NCBI RefSeq assembly: GCF_047971665.1
Contig: NZ_JBKEAA010000022.1
Span: 1 to 64,000, forward strand
Reading direction: 5' to 3'
From: Castellaniella sp047971665
GTDB taxonomy: Bacteria > Pseudomonadota > Gammaproteobacteria > Burkholderiales > Burkholderiaceae_B
Length of the DNA: 64,000 nt
Positions 8,853-17,641 of this stretch are shown piece after piece. Made by a program: the position numbers and the translations under genes. The notes beneath the pieces are model-generated. The model was not told where the DNA came from. It was given only the letters and a program-made list of their open reading frames with translations, and searched no databases. Numbering within the stretch: position 1 is the first letter of the stretch; the number at the start of each line of letters is the position of its first letter.

Positions 8853-9533
8853 TCAGGCGCCGTCCAGCCCCATTTGCCAGAAATCGATCTCCAGACGGGT
8901 GGCGTCGCGGAACGTGGTTGCCAGCCCGTCCAGGCGCTCGGCGGTCTGACCCGCCAGCCGCGTGTTCAGCCAGTCCCGCTCGGTCTGCGCCGCCACCTGG
9001 AATTCGTCGCTGGCGTACATGGCGATCCAGGCTTCGTAGGGGTTGGCCAGCCCCCGGACGGTGAACGGCTGCGCCTCGATCCAGCGGGCGATATCGGCGT
9101 AGCCGATCAGGCAGGGGGCGAGCGCCACATGCAGATCCAGCAGATCGCCCCGATGTCCGGCATCCAGGACATAGCGGGTGTAGGCCATGGTCTCGCGGGC
9201 TTCGGGCGAATTTTCCAGCTCGTCCGCGTCGATGCCCCATTGGGCGCAGTAGTCCACATGCAGGCCCATTTCCAGGTCCACGATGGCTTTCAGGCTGTCC
9301 AGTCCCTGGCGCAGCTCGGTCAGGGAGCGGCTCTTGTAGACGGCCAGCCCCCAGGCGCGGGCAAAGTGGATCAGGAACAGGTAGTCCTGACGCAGATAAT
9401 GGCGAAAGGCTTCGGCCGGCAGGGTGCCGGCGGCCAGGGCGCGCACGAATTCATGCTGGCAATAGACTTGCCATTCGAGGGCGCAGCGGGTGAGCAGGGA
9501 GGCGAAGGGGGATGAGGTGGCGGATGGGGGCAC
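8853..9533 (-). CDS. tenA: TenA-family thiaminase II / aminopyrimidine aminohydrolase
   Basis: This 226-residue protein has TenA features: an N-terminal helix with the conserved FVRALAAGTLPAEAFRHYL pattern, YLFLIHFARAWG, and the active-site cysteine in ALAPCLIGYADI. TenA hydrolyses thiamin or aminopyrimidine breakdown products to recover the HMP moiety for thiamin synthesis. The start is the GTG at 9533, preceded by a strong AAGGAGATC ribosome site; the frame runs open far upstream but that region is antisense to the histidine kinase gene. No thi genes or obvious TPP riboswitch lie next to it. Confidence 0.9.
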   Translation of the reverse strand: MPPSATSSPFASLLTRCALEWQVYCQHEFVRALAAGTLPAEAFRHYLRQDYLFLIHFARAWGLAVYKSRSLTELRQGLDSLKAIVDLEMGLHVDYCAQWGIDADELENSPEARETMAYTRYVLDAGHRGDLLDLHVALAPCLIGYADIARWIEAQPFTVRGLANPYEAWIAMYASDEFQVAAQTERDWLNTRLAGQTAERLDGLATTFRDATRLEIDFWQMGLDGA

Positions 9534-9668
9534 GCGGGATCTCCTTGAAAACCGGGGTTCCGGCCCGAGTGTAGCCTGCCGCGACCCCGTCCGTCGGTCA
9601 GACCCGGGTCGCCTACGGTACGATAGCGGGGACGGCGGGGGCGTCTCTCCGCCAGCGGAAAAGAAGTC

Positions 9669-11069
9669 ATGCGATCGAGCATCACCCTCAAGCTGTTTCT
9701 GGCCATTCTGGCAACCTGCATCGTCGTGGCGCTCGCCATGGGCATGGCCGTGCGCTACAGTTTCGACAGCGGGTTCGATGACTATATCCAGGAGCGCGAG
9801 AACCAGCGGCTCGACCGCCTGGCGCAGACGCTGGCCGCCGATTACGTCGAGGCCGGGGGCTGGGGCTTTCTGGGCGAGGGCGGCGATCGCCGGGGTCTCA
9901 GCCTGCGCATGCCGCACGACGCCCGGATGGGGGGCCGCAGCCGGCATCATGACGGTCCGCCTTCTCGCGTCACGCTGCTGGATGCCGATGAAAGTTGGCT
10001 GGCTGGGCCGCCGGTCCCTCCCGGCGCCAAACTGATCCGGCGGCCCGTGACCGTCGAGGACCAGACCGTGGGCTGGCTGCTCAGCCCGTCGCCCATGCCC
10101 ATGGTCGTCAACGATGAAATCGACCGTCGTTTCCAGGCCCGGCAATTGCGCGCCACCTGGGTGATCGTCGGTCTGTCCGTACTGCTCGCGACACTGGTCA
10201 GCCTGTTGCTGGCGCGCCTGCTGCTGGTGCCGGTGCGGCGCATCGCGCAGGCCACCCGCCGGCTGGTGGACGGGGATTTCGATACCCGAGTGCGGGTCGG
10301 CGCGTCCGATGAGCTCGGGCGGCTGGCGCGCGATTTCAACCGGCTGGCGCACGGCCTGGCCCGCAATGCCCGCCTGCGCCGGGAATTGATGGCGGACATG
10401 TCCCATGAGTTGCGCACTCCGCTGGCCGTGCTGCGCGGAGAAATCGAGGCGCTGCAAGATGGCCTGCGCGCGCCGGACGAAGCCGCGCTGGCCTCGCTGG
10501 CGCACGAAATCAGCCGCCTGAACCGGCTGGTGGATGACCTGTATGAGTTGTCCCTGGCCGATGCCGGCGCGCTGGACTATCACATGCAGCCACTGGACCT
10601 GTCGGTGCTGCTGGCGCGTGCGCTCGATGCGGTGCGGGAGCGGTACGCCCGCGCGGGCCTGACGCTGGAGCGGGATATCGAGCCGGGTCTGCGGCTGTCG
10701 GGCGACGAGCGCCGGCTGGAACAGTTGCTGGCCAATCTGCTGGAAAACAGTCTGCGCTACACCGACAGCCCGGGGCGCGTCCGCCTGCGGGCCCATCGGC
10801 AGACGGACGGCATTCTGCTGGAAATCGCCGATACCGCGCCTTCGGTGACGGCGGATCAGTGGCCCCGTCTGTTCGATCGCCTCTACCGGGTGGAGTCCTC
10901 GCGCAGTCGCCAGTATGGTGGATCGGGACTGGGGCTGGCAATCTGCCGTTCCATCGTCCAGGCGCACGGCGGCGAGATCGAAGCCACTGCCTCCGATCTG
11001 GGCGGGGTGGCGATCCGCATCCGATGGCCCCGGATGGACGGTCGCCAGAACAAACGGGCAGGTGAATGA
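9669..11069 (+). CDS. baeS: Envelope-stress sensor histidine kinase, BaeS type
   Basis: The 466-residue kinase has a first membrane helix at about 7-29, a periplasmic domain to about 162 rich in His/Arg/Gly near 88-100, a second helix at about 163-186, a HAMP linker, and a dimerisation domain with the phospho-acceptor His246 in MSHELRTP. The ATP-binding N box NLLENSLRY and G2 box GGSGLGLA are intact; the G1 box reads DTAPS, the degenerate form also seen in BaeS. It would autophosphorylate on envelope damage and pass phosphate to the next gene product. The ATG at 9669 follows GGAAAAGAAG. The stop is 92 bp before baeR. Confidence 0.88.
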   Translation: MRSSITLKLFLAILATCIVVALAMGMAVRYSFDSGFDDYIQERENQRLDRLAQTLAADYVEAGGWGFLGEGGDRRGLSLRMPHDARMGGRSRHHDGPPSRVTLLDADESWLAGPPVPPGAKLIRRPVTVEDQTVGWLLSPSPMPMVVNDEIDRRFQARQLRATWVIVGLSVLLATLVSLLLARLLLVPVRRIAQATRRLVDGDFDTRVRVGASDELGRLARDFNRLAHGLARNARLRRELMADMSHELRTPLAVLRGEIEALQDGLRAPDEAALASLAHEISRLNRLVDDLYELSLADAGALDYHMQPLDLSVLLARALDAVRERYARAGLTLERDIEPGLRLSGDERRLEQLLANLLENSLRYTDSPGRVRLRAHRQTDGILLEIADTAPSVTADQWPRLFDRLYRVESSRSRQYGGSGLGLAICRSIVQAHGGEIEATASDLGGVAIRIRWPRMDGRQNKRAGE

Positions 11070-11087
11070 GCAACCAGGCGGGTGAAC

Positions 11088-11126
11088 GGATGCGCGAACG
11101 GGCGGATGCGCGGGTGGCGGATGCGC
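11088..11126 (+). repeat. Three short GGATGCGC repeats between baeS and baeR
   Basis: GGATGCGC occurs at 11088, 11104 and 11119 (16 and 15 bp steps) in the 92-bp gap between kinase and regulator genes. It may be chance in GC-rich DNA or a small slippage tract that enlarged the gap. Confidence 0.4.
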
Positions 11127-11161
11127 CCGCCGGCCTTTCCGCCACGGGCGAGGAGTGAGGC

Positions 11162-11860
11162 ATGCGGATACTGGTGGTCGAGGACGAACCCAAGCTGGCC
11201 GAGGTGTTGCGGACCTATCTGCGGGCCGCCGGCTATGAGGTGCGCTGTGCGGACGATGGCCTGGCCGTCATGCCGCTGATCGCGCAATGGCCGCCCGATC
11301 TGGTCCTGCTGGACCTGATGCTGCCGGGCCGGGACGGGCTCGATCTGTGCCGGGACATCCATGCCGACACGGCCATTCCGGTCATCATGGTCACCGCCCG
11401 GACCGAGGAGATCGATCGTCTGCTGGGCCTTGAACTGGGCGCCGACGATTACATCTGCAAGCCCTACAGTCCGCGTGAAGTCGTGGCCCGCGTCAAGGCG
11501 GTTTTGCGCCGCAGCGCGGCGGACCCGGCGCCCGCCAGGGCGCGCGAGCTCGGGGGGCTGGACATCGACGAGGGGGCCTGGAGCGTTCGTCTGGACGGCA
11601 CGCCGTTGGACCTGACCCCGGCGGAATTTCGTCTGCTGGTGCTGCTGGCCAGTCAGCCGGGGCGCATCTTTTCCCGTGATCAGGTGCTGGATGGCCTTTA
11701 TGATGATGGCCGCGTCGTCACTGACCGGACCGTGGACAGTCATGTCAAGAACCTGCGCCGCAAGCTGGCCGCCGTACGGCCCGACGAAGAGCTGATCCGT
11801 TCCGTCTATGGGGTGGGTTACCGGCTGGATCTTGCAGGATCCGCTGACGCTTCTCCATGA
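11162..11860 (+). CDS. baeR: OmpR-family response regulator, BaeR type
   Basis: This 232-residue regulator has a receiver domain with acidic residues D8, E9 and phospho-acceptor D51 (LLDLMLPG), the conserved Thr/Lys in TAR and CKPYSPREVVARVKAVLRR, and a C-terminal winged helix from about residue 130 ending in YGVGYRLD. The CKPYSPREVVARV signature is shared with BaeR. GAGGAGTGAGGC precedes the ATG. With the upstream kinase and the downstream Spy-like gene it forms an apparent stress module; direct activation of the spy-like gene is inferred from the E. coli BaeSR-Spy pathway. Confidence 0.9.
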   Translation: MRILVVEDEPKLAEVLRTYLRAAGYEVRCADDGLAVMPLIAQWPPDLVLLDLMLPGRDGLDLCRDIHADTAIPVIMVTARTEEIDRLLGLELGADDYICKPYSPREVVARVKAVLRRSAADPAPARARELGGLDIDEGAWSVRLDGTPLDLTPAEFRLLVLLASQPGRIFSRDQVLDGLYDDGRVVTDRTVDSHVKNLRRKLAAVRPDEELIRSVYGVGYRLDLAGSADASP

Positions 11861-11956
11861 AGTCTTCACGATTCGCTCATTTTTACACCGCAGTCGGTCT
11901 TTAATCTGTCTCCATGCGGCACCAATGGGGCGCCGCAGGAAACAAGGAAGACCCAC

Positions 11957-12481
11957 ATGAAAACCACACACGTCACCCGAGCCCGCACGCTTTCTGCCCT
12001 GGCCATGGCCGCCGCGCTGGTTGCCGCGCCCCTGGCCGCTTCGGCGTCGCCCGGCATGTCCGGCGACGGCGGTCCCCGCCATCACCAGAAAGAAAAAGGC
12101 GGGCATGGCTTTTTCGGCCACAAAGGCGGCGATAGTGGCCGTTTTGGCAAAGACCACGGCATGCGCGCGCTGAATCTGAGCCAGGAACAGCAGGACAAGA
12201 TCTTCAAGATCCGCCAGGACAAGGCGCAAGCTTTCTATGACCAGAAAAAAGCCCTGCGCGCCGCGCGCGATTCCCTGCGCGATGTCGGTCGTGACGGTGC
12301 CTTTGACGAGGCCAAGGCCAAGCAGGCCTCGGATGCCCTTGGCCAGGCGCAATCCCGGCTGGCGTTGCTGCGCGCCCAGACCCACGCCGAGATCCAGGCG
12401 GTGCTGACGCCCGAACAACGCGAAAAAATGTCGCAGATGCGCATGCCTCGACCGCCGTCGGACGAGCCCGCCGATTCCTGA
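11957..12481 (+). CDS. spy: Periplasmic Spy/CpxP-like LTXXQ chaperone
   Basis: The 174-residue precursor has a signal peptide (Lys/Arg start, Ala/Leu-rich core, cleavage probably after ASA near residue 30). The mature part starts with a His/Gly/Lys-rich segment and continues as an alpha-helical region with two LTXXQ-type motifs, LNLSQEQQ and LTPEQREK. Spy and CpxP are periplasmic cradle-shaped chaperones; CpxP also damps its sensor. It lies 96 bp after baeR on the same strand, matching the BaeR-Spy link known in E. coli. GGAAGACCCAC precedes the ATG, and a strong terminator follows. The His-rich segment could bind metal; that is a guess from composition. Confidence 0.85.
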   Translation: MKTTHVTRARTLSALAMAAALVAAPLAASASPGMSGDGGPRHHQKEKGGHGFFGHKGGDSGRFGKDHGMRALNLSQEQQDKIFKIRQDKAQAFYDQKKALRAARDSLRDVGRDGAFDEAKAKQASDALGQAQSRLALLRAQTHAEIQAVLTPEQREKMSQMRMPRPPSDEPADS

Positions 12482-12557
12482 TCATCCATTGGTCACCATG
12501 ATGGGCCGGTCATGATGTGCCGGCCATGGCATATCGACCCTTCGCGTCCTTGAACGG

Positions 12558-12600
12558 CACCCCGAAAGTCGGACTCCGGTCCGGCCTTTGGGGTGTCTTT
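12558..12600 (+). terminator. Rho-independent-type terminator after the spy-like gene
   Basis: CACCCC-g-AAAG pairs with CTTTGGGGTG, with an inner TCGGAC/GTCCGG stem, and is followed by TCTTTC. The hairpin separates the stress module from the convergent NlpC/P60 gene. Confidence 0.75.
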
Positions 12601-12640
12601 CATCGGGCGAACAGCGTCCCTTTCATCGGGCGAACAGCGT
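12597..12640. repeat. 21-bp tandem duplication at the 3' end of the NlpC/P60 gene
   Basis: The 21 bases at 12597-12617 recur exactly at 12620-12640 (period 23). The right copy encodes the last codons (Leu-Phe-Ala-Arg-stop) of the NlpC/P60 gene; the left copy is a spare beyond the stop and abuts the terminator. Confidence 0.85.
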
Positions 12641-13159
12641 TCCCACCGACTGGTAGTGACGTTTGTAGTAGGGGTTGTCCAGCCGGTCGATGCGGACCCG
12701 GCCGCCGGTCGAGGGGGCGTTGATGAAACGCCCGTCGCCCAGGTAGATGCCCATATGCGAATTCGGCCGGCCCAGTGTGTTGAAAAACACCAGGTCGCCG
12801 GCCTTCAGGTCGCTGCGCGACACGGGCCGGCTCATGCGGGCGATCTGATCGGTGTTGTGGGGCAGGGTGGCGCCCGTGGCCGTGCCGAATACGTATTTCA
12901 CCAGACCGCTGCAATCAAACCCCTGCTGGACCTGAGCGCCGCCGTAACGATAGCGGGTATCCAGCAGGCTGAGCGCTGTCATGACCACTTCGGTGCGTTT
13001 TCCGGGATCGATTTCCGGACCGGGCCGGGCGGTTTTCGGTCCGCCCGAGCTGGTGCAGGCCGCCAGCCACAGACACAGCAGACAGACCGCCAGGGTGCGC
13101 AGGACGCGCCCGTAGGCGGGCAGGTTGGGGCGGGGGGCGCGGAGTGGCAGGGTGATCAT
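12623..13159 (-). CDS. NlpC/P60 lipoprotein, MepS/Spr-like murein endopeptidase
   Basis: This 178-residue precursor has a type II signal with lipobox LAAC near residue 35, followed by a short linker and an NlpC/P60 domain. The catalytic Cys is in FDCSGLV and the His in SHMGIYLG. The third active-site position (FINAPS) is Asn where Spr has His, a known variation of the family. By family it cuts peptide cross-links in peptidoglycan to let the wall expand, tethered to the outer membrane. It lies 27 bp after yggS on the same strand and may be co-transcribed. Its terminal codons are duplicated just past the stop. Confidence 0.88.
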   Translation of the reverse strand: MITLPLRAPRPNLPAYGRVLRTLAVCLLCLWLAACTSSGGPKTARPGPEIDPGKRTEVVMTALSLLDTRYRYGGAQVQQGFDCSGLVKYVFGTATGATLPHNTDQIARMSRPVSRSDLKAGDLVFFNTLGRPNSHMGIYLGDGRFINAPSTGGRVRIDRLDNPYYKRHYQSVGTLFAR

Positions 13160-13186
13160 GGGTCGATCCGTGTATGCAGGCGTCGG

Positions 13187-13975
13187 TCAGGGCCTGGCGC
13201 CGCCTTCGGGCCAGTAATGGCTGTCGGGCAGGTTGCGGGCGCCGAAGATCGCCTGGCCGACGCGCACGGTGGTGGCGCCTTCCTCGATGGCCCATTCGAA
13301 ATCGCCCGACATGCCCATGGAAAGCTCGGCAAAATCCGCGCCTTGAGGCGCGTCCTGGCGCAACTGATCGCGCAGCGCGCGCAGCAGATGAAAGCAGGGG
13401 CGTACCCGGTGCTCGTCCGGGGAAAACAGCGCCAGGGTCATCAGACCGCGCACCCGCAACGCTCCGCAGGCGGGCAGGGCGCGGGCGAAATCCAGCGCCT
13501 GTTCGGGTGCCAGGCCGAACTTGCTGGTCTCGCCCGATGTATTCACCTGGACGAAGACGTCCAGGCTGCGGCCTTCTTCTTGCAGCCGCCGGTCCAGGGC
13601 TTCGGCCACGCGCAGATTGTCCAGCGCCTGGAATTCCCGGGCGAATCGGGCCACGAATCTGGCCTTGTTGGTCTGCAGATGGCCGATGACCGCCCAGTCC
13701 AGATCCGTCAGGTCGGCCATGGCCTCCCATTTGCCGTAGGCCTCCTGGACCTTGTTCTCGCCCAGCAGGCGGCAGCCGGCCGCATGAGCCATGCGGATAC
13801 GGGCCTCGTCCACGGTCTTGCTGACGGGCAGCAGCCGCACGTCGGACGGATCACGGCCTGTGCGCGCGCAGGCCGCGTCGATGCGCGCGCGGATATCGGC
13901 CAGATTGGCCTGGATTTCCTCCGGAGTGGTGGCCGTCTGGTAGGCGGGCCGGGCGGGGGACGATACAGCATTCAT
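13187..13975 (-). CDS. yggS: YggS/PLPBP pyridoxal-phosphate homeostasis protein
   Basis: The 262-residue protein has the alanine-racemase-like TIM-barrel signature of the family: the PLP lysine in LLPVSKTV near residue 53, GENKVQEA, IGHLQTNK, VNTSGETSKFG, and SMGMSGDFEWAI with the phosphate-binding RVGQAIFG at the end. It binds PLP without a known enzymatic turnover and buffers cellular PLP. It is divergent from recC and upstream of the NlpC/P60 gene. Confidence 0.93.
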   Translation of the reverse strand: MNAVSSPARPAYQTATTPEEIQANLADIRARIDAACARTGRDPSDVRLLPVSKTVDEARIRMAHAAGCRLLGENKVQEAYGKWEAMADLTDLDWAVIGHLQTNKARFVARFAREFQALDNLRVAEALDRRLQEEGRSLDVFVQVNTSGETSKFGLAPEQALDFARALPACGALRVRGLMTLALFSPDEHRVRPCFHLLRALRDQLRQDAPQGADFAELSMGMSGDFEWAIEEGATTVRVGQAIFGARNLPDSHYWPEGGARP

Positions 13976-14158
13976 TGCAACGGTCTCGGACGATGGAAAA
14001 GGGGGGGGGTGGACAGGCCCCTGGAGCGCCTCAGGGGTTCCCTAAGGATAACCCCGATGCGCGGCAATCCCAACGGGTCGATCCGTCCGCGTGCCGGGCA
14101 GGCGGGCAAAAGCCTTTATGATCTAGTCTGAACGAGCCAGGATCATGGAGGAGCAGGC

Positions 14159-17100
14159 GTGGCCGAACTCACACCGGGGCTGATGCTGATCCACGGCAAT
14201 CGGGCGGAACAATTGCGCGAAGTCCTGGTCGCGTGGCTGCGCCATTCGCCGCTCGATCCCCTGGAAAATGAGTGTCTGCTGGTGCACAGCAACGGCATCG
14301 CGCAGTGGCTGAGGCTGGCGCTGGCGCAGCGCGATCAGGGCTGCGGCATTGCCGCCGCGCTGGATTTTCTGCTGCCGTCGCGTTTCATGTGGCAGGCGTA
14401 TCGCGCCGTGCTGGGCGCGCACGCCGTGCCCGAGCAATCTCCCCTGGACAAGGATCCGCTGACCTGGCGCCTGATGCGGCTGCTGCCGACGCTGGCCGGC
14501 CAGCCCGGCTTCGAGCCGGTGGCCCGCTTCCTGGCTGACGATGCCGGTGTGCGCAAGCGCTATCAGCTGGCGCATCGGCTGGCAGACCTGTTCGATCAGT
14601 ATCAGGTCTATCGGGCCGATTGGCTGGATGCCTGGAGCCGGGGCGCCGCGATCCTGCCCGATGCGTTCGGACATGACCCGGCCTTACCCGAGTCCCAGGC
14701 CTGGCAGGCCCGCCTGTGGCGCGCGCTGCTGGACGACCTGGGGGCCGATGAGCGCGTGCCGCTCGGCCGCGCTGCCGTGCACGAGGCTTTCATGGCGCGG
14801 GTCCGGGCGCCGGGCGATGTTCCGCGCCCGGCCGGTCTGCCGCGCCGCTTGCTGGTTTTCGGCATATCCTCGATGCCGCGCCAGACGCTGGAGGCCTTGT
14901 CCGGCCTGTCGCGCTGGATTCAGATCCTGGTGTGCGTGAACAATCCCTGCGCTCATTACTGGGCCGATATCCTGGGCGGGCGCGATCTGTTGCGCGCGCG
15001 TTTCCGACGCCAGGCGCGCCGTCCGGGAATGCCCGACGTCCTGGATGAAAACGCATTGCACCAGCAGACGCATCCGCTGCTGGCCTCCTGGGGGCGTCAG
15101 GGGCGTGATTTCATCGGCCTGCTCGACGATATCGATGACCCGGCGCACCGGGCGCGCTGCGGCCTGGCTTTCGAGGCGCTGCATCAGCGGATCGACGCCT
15201 TCGAGGCTCTGCCGGGAGAGACGCTGCTGGCGCAGTTGCAGGACGACATCCGCGACCTGCGGCCCCTGGCCGAGACGCGCGCGCTCTGGCCCGCAGTGGA
15301 TACGGCGCACGATGACTCCCTGCGTTTTCATGTGGCCCACAGCGCGGAGCGCGAGGTCGAGATCCTGCACGATCAGTTGCTGGCGGCTTTCGCCGCCGAT
15401 CCCGGTCTGCAGCCGCGCGATGTGATCGTGATGGTGCCCGACATCGAGGCTTATGCGCCGCATGTGCAGGCGGTGTTCGGCCAGTATGGTCCCCGGGATC
15501 GCCGTCACGTGCCCTACGCCCTGGCGGATCGGGGGCAGCGCCAGGCCGATCCGCTGGTCATCGTGCTGGAGCGGTTGCTGTCCCTGCCGCTTCTGCGCCT
15601 GGGCATTCAGGAGATCCTGGAGTGGCTCGACGTGCCGGCGCTGCGGGCGCGGTTCGGCATCGAGGATGATGAATTGCCGCTGTTGCAGACCTGGGCGCGG
15701 GACGCCGAGGTGCGTTGGGGGCTGCATGCCGAGCATCGCGCCGGGTTCGGTCTGGCGCAGACGCCGCAGGCCGCGCATGGACATACCTGGGATTTCGGCC
15801 TGGAACGCATGCTGCTGGGTTATGCGGCGGGCGCGGATGCGCCGGCCTGGGGAACGATTGAACCCTATGGCGAGACGGGCGGGTTGCGGGCCCGCGCGCT
15901 GGGCGCGCTGGCCCGCCTGCTGGACACACTGGACCATTACTGGCGCTTGCTGCGTCAGGAGGCCGCGCCGGTCCGGTGGGTCTCGGTGCTGCAATGCCTG
16001 CTTGATGATTTTTTTCTGCCGCTGTCCGATGGTGATGAACAGACGCTGGCGCGGTTCCGTGAAATCCTCCAGGATTGGGCGCTGCTGTGCGAGACGGCCG
16101 GCGTCGACGAGGCGCTGCCGGTGTCCATCGTTGTCGAGCACTGCCTGGGGCGCCTGGACCAGGCCGCCTTGTCGCAACGTTTTTTCGCGGGGGCGGTGAC
16201 GTTTGCCACACTCATGCCCATGCGGGCCATTCCGTTCCGGCGCGTCTGCCTGCTGGGGATGCAGGACGGCGCCTTTCCCCGTCAGCGCGTCCCGGCCGAT
16301 TTCGACCTGATGGCGCTGCATCCGCGCCCGGGAGATCGTTCCCGGCGCGAGGACGACCGCTATCTGTTCCTCGAAGCGCTGCTGTCGGCGCGCGACCAGC
16401 TGTATCTTTCCTGGGTCGGGCACAGCATCCATGACAATACGCCCCAGCCGCCTTCCGTGCTGGTGTCTCAGCTGATGGATCATCTGGACCGGGGCTGGCG
16501 TTCTTCGGACGGCGCTGAATCCCTGTCGCGGGCCCTGAGCCTGGATCATCCGTTGCAACCGTTCAGCCGCCGCTATTTTCCCGGGCGGGCGCAGACCGGA
16601 CCTGGCGCATTGTTCACCTATGCCGCCGAATGGCGTCGTGCCCGCCAGCCGGCAGCGCCCGCGCCTTCGCCGGCTGCCCTGCCGTCATTGGCCCGGGATG
16701 CCGCGCTGCGGCTCGAGGTGTTGCGCCAGTTCCTGCGCCACCCCGTGCGCGCTTTCTTCCAGCAGCGTTTGCAGGTGGTTTTCGAGGCCCCGGCTCCCGA
16801 TCTGGACGAAGGTGAGCCCTATGTGCGGGACAAACTGGGCCAGTGGAAACTGCGCGCCGAACTGCTCGAGGCCTTGCGGCAGGCCCCCGATCCGGCAAGG
16901 GCCGAGCCGGTGTTCCGGGCGTGTCTCGATCGCATGCGTCAGCGTGGTGCCCTGGTTGCCGGAGGCCTGGGCGAGGCGGTCGCCGAGGCGTTGTACGAGA
17001 GCGTCCAGGCCACCATCGATCCCTATCTCCGCGCTTGCGCGGCCTGGCCCCAGGCCTGCGATGCCGCGTTGCGCATGGAGAGCGTCGTGCCCGAGAGCGA

Positions 17101-17641
17101 GGTGTTGTTCGAGGACACGCTGGGTGGCTGGCGCCAGGACGGGCAGGGCCGGTGGGGCCGGATCGTGCTGCTGGCCAGTCACCTGGTGCGCCAGCGTCAT
17201 TACCGCCTCACTCCCATGATGCCCGCATGGCTGGATCATCTGGCCGCGCATGTTCATGGCCGGTCGCTGACGACCGTGCTCGTCAGCCCCCAGGGCTGCG
17301 CGCGGTTCGAGCCGCTGGACCCGGATCAGGCCGCCAGTCAATGGCAGGCCCTGTGGGCCGCATGGCGGCAAGGCATGCGCGTTGCCCTGCCTGTGGAAAT
17401 CGACACTGCGGGTGTCTGGCTGCGCGCGGGCGCCGATCCGGATCCCGGCAGCAAGGCGTGGCGTGAGGCCGAGAACATTTATACCCAGCGCGTCGACAAC
17501 GACCTGTATCTGCGGCGCTGTTATCCCGATTTCGATCGGCTGTGCGCAGACGGTGCATTCTTCGACTGGGCCAGGACGCTGTACGGCACGGCATCGCGGG
17601 CCATTCTGCCGTACTCGGATACGACGCAGGAGGACGCATGA
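14159..17641 (+). CDS. recC: RecBCD exonuclease V subunit gamma
   Basis: This 1160-residue protein has the RecC layout: an N-terminal inactive helicase-like region (LLVHSNGIAQWLRLALA near residue 40) and a C-terminal inactive nuclease-like region. RecC splits the duplex and recognises Chi. The GTG at 14159 is preceded by GGAGGAGCA, and the stop overlaps the recB start in ATGA, showing translational coupling. The gene order recC-recB-recD without ptrA differs from E. coli. Which Chi sequence it reads cannot be told here. Confidence 0.93.
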   Translation: MAELTPGLMLIHGNRAEQLREVLVAWLRHSPLDPLENECLLVHSNGIAQWLRLALAQRDQGCGIAAALDFLLPSRFMWQAYRAVLGAHAVPEQSPLDKDPLTWRLMRLLPTLAGQPGFEPVARFLADDAGVRKRYQLAHRLADLFDQYQVYRADWLDAWSRGAAILPDAFGHDPALPESQAWQARLWRALLDDLGADERVPLGRAAVHEAFMARVRAPGDVPRPAGLPRRLLVFGISSMPRQTLEALSGLSRWIQILVCVNNPCAHYWADILGGRDLLRARFRRQARRPGMPDVLDENALHQQTHPLLASWGRQGRDFIGLLDDIDDPAHRARCGLAFEALHQRIDAFEALPGETLLAQLQDDIRDLRPLAETRALWPAVDTAHDDSLRFHVAHSAEREVEILHDQLLAAFAADPGLQPRDVIVMVPDIEAYAPHVQAVFGQYGPRDRRHVPYALADRGQRQADPLVIVLERLLSLPLLRLGIQEILEWLDVPALRARFGIEDDELPLLQTWARDAEVRWGLHAEHRAGFGLAQTPQAAHGHTWDFGLERMLLGYAAGADAPAWGTIEPYGETGGLRARALGALARLLDTLDHYWRLLRQEAAPVRWVSVLQCLLDDFFLPLSDGDEQTLARFREILQDWALLCETAGVDEALPVSIVVEHCLGRLDQAALSQRFFAGAVTFATLMPMRAIPFRRVCLLGMQDGAFPRQRVPADFDLMALHPRPGDRSRREDDRYLFLEALLSARDQLYLSWVGHSIHDNTPQPPSVLVSQLMDHLDRGWRSSDGAESLSRALSLDHPLQPFSRRYFPGRAQTGPGALFTYAAEWRRARQPAAPAPSPAALPSLARDAALRLEVLRQFLRHPVRAFFQQRLQVVFEAPAPDLDEGEPYVRDKLGQWKLRAELLEALRQAPDPARAEPVFRACLDRMRQRGALVAGGLGEAVAEALYESVQATIDPYLRACAAWPQACDAALRMESVVPESEVLFEDTLGGWRQDGQGRWGRIVLLASHLVRQRHYRLTPMMPAWLDHLAAHVHGRSLTTVLVSPQGCARFEPLDPDQAASQWQALWAAWRQGMRVALPVEIDTAGVWLRAGADPDPGSKAWREAENIYTQRVDNDLYLRRCYPDFDRLCADGAFFDWARTLYGTASRAILPYSDTTQEDA

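Noticed and set aside
9534..10967. In-frame upstream extension of tenA
   Set aside because: TenA homology begins at the GTG 9533 with a strong AAGGAG; the extension is antisense to the histidine kinase gene and low-complexity.
11082..11161. Short reading frame between baeS and baeR
   Set aside because: The frame runs into baeR out of frame and consists of GGATGCGC-type repeats without a ribosome site.
11858..11868. TGAAG-T-CTTCA palindrome upstream of the spy-like gene as a BaeR site
   Set aside because: It overlaps the baeR stop, does not resemble the known BaeR box, and is short enough to be chance.
14684..16558. 624-codon open frame antisense to recC
   Set aside because: A GC-rich shadow; the Gln/Arg-rich translation has no domain, and recC is intact on the other strand.
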